Shown here: positions 57,038 through 64,000 of the stretch, in pieces
Layout of the letters: each line of letters begins with the position of its first letter
Numbering within the stretch: the first letter of the stretch is position 1
NCBI GenBank assembly: GCA_000470055.1
Contig: HG326877.1
Coordinates: 881,661-945,660 of the forward strand
Source: Campylobacter coli 76339
GTDB lineage: Bacteria > Campylobacterota > Campylobacteria > Campylobacterales > Campylobacteraceae
Reading direction: 5' to 3'
Length of the DNA: 64,000 nucleotides
The notes under the pieces: generated by a model
What the model was told of the DNA's origin: nothing
The model's database searches: none
The model's input: only the letters and a program-made list of their open reading frames with translations
Translations under genes and position numbers: made by a program

Positions 57038-58099
57038 TCATAGTATTTTTTTCCAATTTTGAACAATGATGTATTCTGAAAAATTATTTTTAACTTTTTC
57101 TTTGGCGTATTGTCCCATTTTTTTCCTTAAATTTTCATCATCCATTAAATTCTGAATTTTTTCCGCAAAATCACTTAAATTATTGTTCGAAATTAAAAAG
57201 CCACTTTTTTTATTTTCAATAATATCACTCGGGCCTGTATTGATATCAAATGCAACACTCGGAATTCTATAATTTGAGCTTTCTAATAAAATCATAGGAA
57301 AGCCTTCAAAATGGCTAGTAAGTGCATAAATACTTGCTTTTAGGTATTCTTTTTCGATTTCTTTGATAAAAGGTTTTAAAATGATAGACTTTTCTAATTT
57401 TTTAATCTTTATTTTATCTTGTATTTCTTTTTTTAGAATTCCATCACCCACAATATGGAGTTTCCATTCTTTATATTTTTTACTTTTTTGCACTATTTCC
57501 CAAATATCTATAAGTCTAAAAAAGCCTTTTTGGTCTCCTTTATCCATTCTCCCCACGCTTAAGACAACTTTTTGGGATAAATCACTTTCTTTGATCGATA
57601 TAAAAGGTAGAAAATTAGGAATTACTTGAATATTTTTATGCCATTTTTTCCATTTTTCAAGTTCTTTTGATGAAAGTATAATTATGGTATCAAAACGGTT
57701 AAAAACCATTTTCTTCTTTTTAGGGGCTTTAATATGCCAAATTCTAAGATATTTTAAAGCTTTATTTTTAAAAAAAGGTACAAAATATCCATCGTTAGCT
57801 AAAAGTGTTTCATTATTTTTTTGTCTAAAATGAAAAATTATTTTCAATGATAAAAAATAACGACAAAAGCTTTTTAAAAGGATTTTTTTTAATCCTTTTG
57901 CATTTTTTAAATCATATGGGCTTAGATAAGTGATTTTTACTTTTTTATTGAGTTCATAAATAGGATTTGGTTGGCTTTTGTAAAAGCTAAAAATTTCAAC
58001 TTCATAATCTGAGCAAAGGGCATTGGCGAGATTAGCACAAACTCTTTCTCCCCCTCCGCTTTCTGTGATATCTTTTAGAAAAATATTAATTTTTTTCAT
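57038..58099 (-). CDS. GT4 family LOS glycosyltransferase
   Basis: The protein is 353 residues from ATG 58099 (an ATG at 58111 would add four). It has the GT4 features SGGGERVCANLA near the N-terminus, VGRMDKGDQKGF in the middle, and SHFEGFPMILLESS, the E-x7-E motif of the donor site. GT4 enzymes are retaining and act on many donors. The acceptor is presumably the LOS outer core. It overlaps the LgtF-like gene by 14 bases and is followed by the sialyltransferase. Confidence 0.85.
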   Translation of the reverse strand: MKKINIFLKDITESGGGERVCANLANALCSDYEVEIFSFYKSQPNPIYELNKKVKITYLSPYDLKNAKGLKKILLKSFCRYFLSLKIIFHFRQKNNETLLANDGYFVPFFKNKALKYLRIWHIKAPKKKKMVFNRFDTIIILSSKELEKWKKWHKNIQVIPNFLPFISIKESDLSQKVVLSVGRMDKGDQKGFFRLIDIWEIVQKSKKYKEWKLHIVGDGILKKEIQDKIKIKKLEKSIILKPFIKEIEKEYLKASIYALTSHFEGFPMILLESSNYRIPSVAFDINTGPSDIIENKKSGFLISNNNLSDFAEKIQNLMDDENLRKKMGQYAKEKVKNNFSEYIIVQNWKKIL

Positions 58100-58859
58100 T
58101 TTGCAACTCATATAATTTCATATAACGAAAAAAAGCACCGTTAGCATTTAAGAGAGCTATTATAAAACCTTTATAGCCGTATTTTATGCCACCGCGAAAA
58201 AAATAATCCTTAGTAAAAGTTAAACAAAAGCGCATTATGGCACCAAAAATACTTGCTTTTTTATCTTTTTTAAATTTTTCTTTAGCAGAGAAGCTCGTGT
58301 AAAGATTCATTTTATAAATCATGCTTTCTATTCCGTTACAAGCAAAATGCTTTAGTCCATTTTTAAGATAAATTTTTTGAGTATTTGAGTATAAAATCAA
58401 GCTTTCATGGACTAAGTTTTCATTAAATTTTGTATGTTTTTTATTAAATACTCTTAAAACGTGATCAGGCCACCAGCCACAAGCTTTTATCCACTCTCCT
58501 TTATAAAGGTTCTTGCGTGGTAGAGCTAGGATGTTTTGTTCTCTAAATTCAAGTTTTTTTAATTCTTCTTTGGCTTCGTTTTCTAAAATTTCATCCGCAT
58601 CTATGTTTAAAATCCACTCATTTTTAGTATGGCTTAAAGCAAGATTTTTAAGAGCTCCAAAGCCTATAAATTTACTTTCATAAATATATAAATGTGCAAA
58701 TTCTTTTTGAAATTCTTTAGCGATTTTTAGAGTGTCATCAGTGCTTTCATTGTTTAAAAGTATAATTTCTCCAAATTCTTTTAAAGAATTTAAGCATTTA
58801 AGGAGAGTGTTTTGAGCATTTTTGACTATGATGATGACACTTATTTTTTCAAGATTCAT
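58086..58859 (-). CDS. One-domain LgtF-like GT2 glucosyltransferase
   Basis: The 257-residue protein has SVIIIVKNAQNTL, LLNNESTDDT and ILNIDADEIL (DAD metal site), and continues CGWWPDHVLRVFN, the KdtX/WaaE/LgtF-type signature. In C. jejuni, LgtF occurs as a two-domain form (over 500 residues, glucosylating both heptoses) and a one-domain form (HepI only). This one-domain length predicts glucosylation of HepI only. It overlaps waaM by 4 bases. Confidence 0.85.
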   Translation of the reverse strand: MNLEKISVIIIVKNAQNTLLKCLNSLKEFGEIILLNNESTDDTLKIAKEFQKEFAHLYIYESKFIGFGALKNLALSHTKNEWILNIDADEILENEAKEELKKLEFREQNILALPRKNLYKGEWIKACGWWPDHVLRVFNKKHTKFNENLVHESLILYSNTQKIYLKNGLKHFACNGIESMIYKMNLYTSFSAKEKFKKDKKASIFGAIMRFCLTFTKDYFFRGGIKYGYKGFIIALLNANGAFFRYMKLYELQNEKN

Positions 58860-59743
58860 TTGATACCTTTGTATAGTTCTTCGCTATAGCTTGCAAAGCG
58901 GCGATGAAAGAAAAAATACTCATCAGGCTTAATTTGGATCATTTCTTCGCAAGTTTTTGCTTGGTATTTTGTAAGTTCTTCTAGATTGGAGTTTAAAGGA
59001 TCAAGGGCTTTGAAAAATTTAATATGAAATTTTCCATCCTCTCCTTGATAAATATAAGCAGGTATGATCAAAGCTCCTGTTTTTTGAGCTAGGATGCTAG
59101 CCCCTGCTTGATAATTCACTCTTTTGCCAAAAAAATCAAGCTTAACTCCTTCATTGTCAGTGCAGTCTTGATCTGTAAGTATGCCAAGGGTGCGTTTGTT
59201 TTTAATAGCACTTAGCATTTTTCTAAGCCCACCCTTTTTGTCGATAAGTTCTATGTCAAATTGAGTACGATTTTTAGCTAGAATTTCAGTCATTCTTTGA
59301 CTTTTAAGTTGTTTGCCCACTATAGAAATTGCCCCAAATTTAGCAGCATAAGCAAGGCTTAAAAGCTCCCAATTTCCATAATGAGCAGTAGTAAAGATCA
59401 CCCCTTTTTGCTCTTTTAAAGCTTGGGTTAAAATTTCTTCATTGTCAAAGACGACTTTATTTAAAATTTTTTCTTTGCTTGTATTTTGATTTTTAATGCA
59501 ATCTAGCCCAAATTTGGCAAAATTATTATAAATTTTAAAAGCAAGTTCTTTTCTTTCATCTTCATTTTTGTAAGGAAAGCAAAGTTTTAAATTTGTATCT
59601 ATAATTTTTCTATGTTTTTTATCGAGTTTAAAGACAATTTTTGAAACACAAAAAGCAAGAAAATTTAAAACAAAATGAGGCATGGTATGGACCAAAAATT
59701 TAAGTACATAGTAAGCACTAAGATAAAGATAATCTTTATTCAT
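58856..59743 (-). CDS. waaM: Lipid A acyltransferase (LpxL/WaaM family)
   Basis: The 295-residue protein adds a late acyl chain to lipid A. It has an N-terminal membrane segment and the catalytic HxxxxE in TAHYGNWELLS, then GGLRKMLSAI and GILTDQD. Known as htrB/waaM in Campylobacter. It overlaps waaC and the LgtF-like gene, so all belong to one operon. Confidence 0.92.
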   Translation of the reverse strand: MNKDYLYLSAYYVLKFLVHTMPHFVLNFLAFCVSKIVFKLDKKHRKIIDTNLKLCFPYKNEDERKELAFKIYNNFAKFGLDCIKNQNTSKEKILNKVVFDNEEILTQALKEQKGVIFTTAHYGNWELLSLAYAAKFGAISIVGKQLKSQRMTEILAKNRTQFDIELIDKKGGLRKMLSAIKNKRTLGILTDQDCTDNEGVKLDFFGKRVNYQAGASILAQKTGALIIPAYIYQGEDGKFHIKFFKALDPLNSNLEELTKYQAKTCEEMIQIKPDEYFFFHRRFASYSEELYKGIK

Positions 59744-60764
59744 CCCCTAAAAGTTCCTTGATAAGTTTTAGGATATCTTCTTCTTCGATAGTGTTTATAC
59801 AAAAATCACTTTTGTCAAGATGTTTTGCATTTGTGATTTTTTTGCCCGCATCGATGATTTTATTGATATTTGTTTTAAAGGCATTGCGTTGGCTTGGTGT
59901 TGCGCCAAAGATAGTTATAGAAGGTCTATTTAGGGCAAAGGCTAGGTGAGTTGGGCCACTATCATTTCCTATGATCAAATCCATAGATTTTGTAAAAACT
60001 ATAAGCTCTTCAAGGCTAAATTTAGGAGCTATTTCTATATTGTCTTGATTTATAGCGCCTAGCTCTATGATTTCTTTTGCAAATTCATATTCTTTAAGAT
60101 TACCCCAGCCTAAGAAAATTTTTATCTTAGGAAATTCTTTGATGATCAGCTTGCAAAGTAATGCAAGTTTGGTTTTAGGATAGATTTTATTTTCCTCGCT
60201 TGATCCCACATGGATGAGTATATTTTTTTTATTTTTTGCAAGTTGCATTTTTTCGCTTAAGAGTTGTTTTAGCTTATCATCCACGCTAAAAACATCTTCT
60301 TTAAAGGCTAGATCTTTAGGATCAAAATCCTTATTAAACATAAAAGAAGTTAGACCTAGATATCTTACAAAGACATTTTCATTATAATCTATGCTTAATT
60401 TTTGATTGTAAAAATTATGTGCAAAATTTTCTCTAATGCTATTTTTATCAAAACCAAAATTATTTCTACTTAGAATTCTGCTCACAAGAGCTGATTTTAT
60501 AAGTCCTTGCAAATCCATAACCGCATTGTAATTATTTTTTCTTGCTTTTAAAAGAATTTTTAAACTTTGCGCGATTTTTTTGTCTTTTAAGGGTAGGGCA
60601 TAGAGCTTATCGATTAAAGGATGGTTTTTGAGTATACCTTCAAATCTTTCATCCACAAACCAATGAATTTCTATATCTTTTTTAAATTTTTTAATAAATT
60701 GTAAAACTACAGCACTTTGAATAATATCTCCAAGAGCTGATAAACGAATGATTGCTATTTTCAT
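59736..60764 (-). CDS. waaC: ADP-heptose:LOS heptosyltransferase I
   Basis: WaaC adds the first heptose to Kdo. The 342-residue GT9 protein has IIRLSALGDIIQSAVVLQ, IHVGSSEENKIYPK, and the ADP-heptose-binding LIIGNDSGPTHLAFAL with FGATPSQRN. It heads the minus-strand LOS operon waaC-waaM-lgtF-GT4-cst-neuB-neuC-neuA-GT8, and its start is divergent from the exonuclease gene. Confidence 0.93.
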   Translation of the reverse strand: MKIAIIRLSALGDIIQSAVVLQFIKKFKKDIEIHWFVDERFEGILKNHPLIDKLYALPLKDKKIAQSLKILLKARKNNYNAVMDLQGLIKSALVSRILSRNNFGFDKNSIRENFAHNFYNQKLSIDYNENVFVRYLGLTSFMFNKDFDPKDLAFKEDVFSVDDKLKQLLSEKMQLAKNKKNILIHVGSSEENKIYPKTKLALLCKLIIKEFPKIKIFLGWGNLKEYEFAKEIIELGAINQDNIEIAPKFSLEELIVFTKSMDLIIGNDSGPTHLAFALNRPSITIFGATPSQRNAFKTNINKIIDAGKKITNAKHLDKSDFCINTIEEEDILKLIKELLGDE

Positions 60765-60830
60765 TAGAGCCTATAAATTTTTAAATTTTTGCTATGATTT
60801 TAGCAAAATTATTTGAAAAAAGGTTAAACA

Positions 60831-61622
60831 ATGATGAAAAATGAAGGTTATATTTGCATTTTTGATTGTGAGAGTATCCCAGATACGGATTTAATTCGCA
60901 AAACTTTGGCTTTTGATGGAGGGGATTTAGAAGTAAGTTTAAAAGCGCTTGAGTGGCAAAAAGAACAAAGCGGAAATGAATTTTTACCCTTGCCTTATCA
61001 CAAGATCGTGAGTATTTGTGCGGTTATTAGTGATCATTATGGAAAATTTATAAAAGTAAATAAAATCGATGGAGAAGATGAAAAAGAAATGATCCATAAT
61101 TTTTTTGCTTTCATTGAAAAATATGAGCCAAAATTAGTCAGCTTTAATGGTAAAAATTATGATATGCCTTTACTTGTTTTAAGAGCCTTAAAATACAACA
61201 TCAAAGCGGCTAATTATCTTGATACGCAAAGCGATAAATGGAATAATTATAAAACTAGATTTTCTGAATTAAAACATTGCGATTTATTTGAAAGTTTTGG
61301 TTCAACAAGGGGTTTAAAGCTTGATACAATTTGTGCTATGGCAGATTTACCAGGTAAATATGATGTGCATGGCGATGAGGTGATGAAGCTTTATTATGAA
61401 GGTAAGATTGAAAAAATTCATGAGTATTGCGAAAGTGATGTTTTAAATACCTATATGCTTTTTTTAAAATACGAGTTGATTAAGGGCAATGTGAGTGATG
61501 AGGATTATGCTCATTTTTTAAATTCTATGAGTGAATTTTTAAAAGCAAAAAAAGCAAATCGTGCTTATGTAGAAATTTTTTGCAAAGCTTGCGAAAATGA
61601 AATTTCTAAAATGAAAATTTAA
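60831..61622 (+). CDS. 3'-5' exonuclease of the PolB-like DEDD superfamily
   Basis: The 263-residue protein has IFDCESIPDTD (motif I, DxE), SFNGKNYDMPLL (motif II with Asp) and YCESDVLNTY (motif III, Asp), the pattern of the predicted PolB-like exonuclease family. It may act in RNA or DNA processing. It is the first plus-strand gene after the LOS locus and is not part of LOS synthesis. A second ATG follows the first directly. Confidence 0.85.
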   Translation: MMKNEGYICIFDCESIPDTDLIRKTLAFDGGDLEVSLKALEWQKEQSGNEFLPLPYHKIVSICAVISDHYGKFIKVNKIDGEDEKEMIHNFFAFIEKYEPKLVSFNGKNYDMPLLVLRALKYNIKAANYLDTQSDKWNNYKTRFSELKHCDLFESFGSTRGLKLDTICAMADLPGKYDVHGDEVMKLYYEGKIEKIHEYCESDVLNTYMLFLKYELIKGNVSDEDYAHFLNSMSEFLKAKKANRAYVEIFCKACENEISKMKI

Positions 61623-61678
61623 TCGTTAAAATAAATATATTAAAATTGATCTTTAAATTTCGAAAACGAGGGAAAATC

Positions 61679-62665
61679 ATGAAAATTCTTATCAGCGGTG
61701 GTGCAGGTTATATCGGATCTCATACTTTAAGACAGTTTTTAAAAACAAATCATGAAATTTGCGTTTTAGATAATCTTTCTAAGGGTTCTAAAATTGCTAT
61801 TGATGATTTGCAAAATATAAGAGAATTTAAATTTTTTGAGCAAGATTTAAGTGATTTTGAAGGCGTAAAAGCGCTTTTTGAAAGGGAAAAATTTGATGCA
61901 GTGGTGCATTTTGCAGCGAGTATTGAAGTGTTTGAAAGCATGCAAAATCCTTTAAAATACTATATGAATAACACAATCAATACGACTAATTTGATCCAAA
62001 CTTGTATCCAAACAGGGGTAGGTAAATTTATCTTTTCTTCCACAGCGGCTACTTATGGGGAGCCAACAACCCCTGTTGTAAGCGAGAGTAGTCCTTTGGC
62101 GCCTATCAATCCTTATGGACGCAGTAAGCTTATGAGTGAAGAGGTTTTGCGTGATGCAAATATGGCTCATCCTGAATTTAAATACTGCATTTTAAGATAT
62201 TTTAATGTTGCGGGCGCTTGTATGGATTATAAATTAGGACAACGCTATCCTAAAGCGACTTTACTTATCAAAGTAGCAGCAGAATGTGCGGCAGGAAAAC
62301 GCGACAAGCTTTTTATATTTGGCGATGATTATGATACAAAAGATGGTACTTGTATAAGAGATTTTATTCATGTAGATGATATTTCAAGTGCTCATTTGGC
62401 GGCATTGGATTATCTAGAAAATAACGAAAGCAATATTTTTAATGTAGGCTATGGTCATGGTTTTAGTGTAAAAGAGGTTATTGACGCGATGAAAAGAGTA
62501 AGTGGGGTGGATTTTAAAGTCGAGCTTGCCTCGCGCCGTGCAGGTGATCCTTCAGTTTTAATCTCTAATGCAAGCAAAATCAGAAATCTTACTTCTTGGC
62601 AGCCAAAATTTGATGATTTAGATCTTATTTGCAAATCTGCATTTGATTGGGAAAAACAGTGCTAA
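61679..62665 (+). CDS. gne: UDP-GlcNAc/Glc 4-epimerase
   Basis: The 328-residue short-chain dehydrogenase has SGGAGYIGSH, FSSTAATYG, NPYGRSK and YFNVAGA. The C. jejuni homologue at this place (first named galE) interconverts UDP-GlcNAc and UDP-GalNAc, supplying GalNAc for N-glycans, LOS and capsule. ATG 61679 is used, with GAGG ten bases before it. An in-frame TTG at 61646 has no support. It overlaps pglK by 7 bases, at the head of the pgl locus. Confidence 0.93.
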   Translation: MKILISGGAGYIGSHTLRQFLKTNHEICVLDNLSKGSKIAIDDLQNIREFKFFEQDLSDFEGVKALFEREKFDAVVHFAASIEVFESMQNPLKYYMNNTINTTNLIQTCIQTGVGKFIFSSTAATYGEPTTPVVSESSPLAPINPYGRSKLMSEEVLRDANMAHPEFKYCILRYFNVAGACMDYKLGQRYPKATLLIKVAAECAAGKRDKLFIFGDDYDTKDGTCIRDFIHVDDISSAHLAALDYLENNESNIFNVGYGHGFSVKEVIDAMKRVSGVDFKVELASRRAGDPSVLISNASKIRNLTSWQPKFDDLDLICKSAFDWEKQC

Positions 62666-64000
62666 AAAAAATATTTTTTATTTTGAGCAAAGAGGATAAA
62701 AAATTTTTATTCTCTTTACTGTCTTTTTTCGGTTTTTATTTCTTTTATAGAAAGTTTTGCTATTTCTTTAGTGATGCCTTTTATCACTTTGGCTAGTGAT
62801 TTTTCTTATTTTGATAAAAATAAGTATTTAATTCAGCTTAAAGACTATCTTGCTTTACCTGTTTTTGAGATTATAGTTTATTTTGGTGTAGTACTTATTG
62901 TCTTTTATGTTTTGCGCGCTTTGTTAAATAGTTATTATTTTCACCTCTTAGCCCGCTTTTCAAAGGGTAGGTATCATGCTATCGCTTATAAAGTTTTTGC
63001 AAAATTTTTAAATACAGATTATGAAAATTTTACTCAAAAAAATCAATCCGAAATTCTAAAGTCTATTACCGGAGAAGTTTACAATCTAAGTACCATGATT
63101 TCATCATTTTTGCTGATGATGAGCGAAATTTTTGTAGTGTTTTTGCTTTATACTCTCATGCTTTTAGTAAATTATAAAATCACTTTATTTTTAAGCCTTT
63201 TTATGATTATAAATGCTTTTATTTTGATCAAAGTTCTTAGTCCTATCGTTAAAAAAGCAGGTCTTAAACGCGAGGAAGCGATGAAGAATTTTTTTGAAAT
63301 TCTTAATACAAATTTAAATAATTTTAAATTGATAAAGCTTAAGACTAAAGAAGATGGTGTTTTAAATCTTTTTAAAACTCAAAGTGAGATCTTTGCTAGG
63401 GCAAATATTACCAATGAAAGCGTAAGTGCTATGCCAAGAATTTATCTTGAGGGAGTTGGATTTTGTGTACTTGTTTTCATAGTGGTTTTTTTAGTATTTA
63501 AAAATCAAAGCGATATATCTGGAATTTTAGCGACTATCTCTATCTTTGTTTTAGCACTTTATCGTTTGATGCCAAGTGCAAATCGTATCATCACAAGCTA
63601 TCATGATTTGCTTTATTATCGCTCTTCTTTGGATATTATTTATCAAATTTTAAAGCAAAAAGAAGAGAGTTTAGGTGAAGAAAAAATTAATTTTGATAAA
63701 GAATTAAGGCTAGAAAATTTAACTTTTGGATACAAAGATAAAAAGAATTTATTTACTTGTTTAAATTTAAGTATAAAAAAAGGCGAAAAGATCGCATTTA
63801 TAGGAGAAAGTGGCTGTGGAAAAAGCACTTTGGTAGATATAATCATAGGACTTTTAAGCCCTAGAGAGGGTAGAGTGCTTCTTGATGAAAATGAATTAAA
63901 TATGAAAAATGTTAAGAATTATCGCCAAAAAATAGGTTATATCCCGCAAAATATCTATCTTTTTAACGACAGCATTGCTAAGAATATCAGCTTTGGAAAT
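62659..64000 (+). pseudogene. pglK: N-glycan flippase PglK with one-base frameshift (partial at window edge)
   Basis: PglK is the ABC transporter that flips the undecaprenyl-linked heptasaccharide for N-glycosylation. From a GTG at 62659 the frame reads [19 protein letters not shown], then stops after about 44 codons (TAG 62793). The rest of the protein continues in the +1 frame, from [14 protein letters not shown] to the right edge, with a normal membrane domain and the Walker [10 protein letters not shown]. The break is in six T at 62724-62729. With five T the frame reads [12 protein letters not shown], which fits the family. About 447 codons of some 560 are visible. It is either a real mutation, a switchable tract or an assembly error. 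Confidence 0.85.

Noticed and set aside
57030-57056. Longer N-terminus of the sialyltransferase from TTG 57056
   Set aside because: It would overlap the GT4 gene and adds residues without family support, while ATG 57029 has a good ribosome binding site and matches the family start.
1-64000. tRNA, rRNA, CRISPR array, insertion sequence, prophage or plasmid genes
   Set aside because: None seen. No repeat-spacer pattern, transposase motif or integrase, and gene order is that of a normal Campylobacter chromosome.

Overview
The window is AT-rich epsilonproteobacterial chromosome and can be recognised as Campylobacter from its proteins and gene order: the metE-luxS-gatB block, the CetA/CetB energy-taxis genes, a petABC complex, a heptose/LOS locus and the start of the pgl N-glycosylation locus. 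From memory of C. jejuni NCTC 11168, the order is the same, but several genes found there are missing here: two genes between metE and luxS, cfa between petC and rpsB, and the omp50 pair between ppi and dedA. The proteins also look diverged from C. jejuni. This fits C. coli better than C. jejuni, but species is an inference. There are no tRNAs, rRNAs, insertion sequences, CRISPR arrays or prophage genes, and no long poly-G phase-variable tract.

Layout. 1-3.7 kb: methionine genes metF and metE (minus strand) behind a 5' leader carrying two tiny ORFs with good ribosome binding sites, then luxS. 3.8-7.3 kb: gatB-gpsA-pyrC-like operon. 7.3-11.2 kb: phosphate permease, a truncated inverse-autotransporter barrel, and dctA. 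11.4-14 kb: energy taxis cetC-cetA-cetB. 14-20.1 kb: mnmG, an ArsB-like permease and petABC (cytochrome bc1). 20.2-28.5 kb: an rpsB leader with a predicted pseudoknot, rpsB-tsf, a LolD-like ATPase, fliR, a very acidic protein, gmk, tatA, argS, and a paired SMR transporter on the minus strand. 28.5-34.1 kb: YebC, PpiB, DedA, lactate/malate dehydrogenase, a split ThrE-type exporter, a zinc-ribbon protein and a CDF transporter. 34.1-42.3 kb: copper genes copZ-copA, dnaX, rho, ccoI-ccoS and a small cytochrome c.

42.4-60.8 kb is the LOS locus. Heptose synthesis (gmhB, hldD, hldE, gmhA) and the heptosyltransferases waaF and waaC frame a variable interior. The interior holds a GT25 enzyme, an MBOAT O-acyltransferase with two SGNH-like partner proteins (one frameshifted), a WaaV-like GT2, a GT8 enzyme, a complete sialic acid set (neuA, neuC, neuB), a GT42 sialyltransferase with substitutions at known key positions, a GT4 enzyme, a one-domain LgtF-like glucosyltransferase and the lipid A acyltransferase waaM. 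Together they predict a sialylated and possibly O-acetylated LOS. 60.8-64 kb: an exonuclease, the epimerase gne, and the start of pglK, which carries a one-base frameshift in a T tract and runs off the window.

The most notable points are the metE leader, the MBOAT/SGNH module in the LOS locus, the divergent sialyltransferase, the frameshifted pglK and the inverse autotransporter that stops where its passenger should begin.
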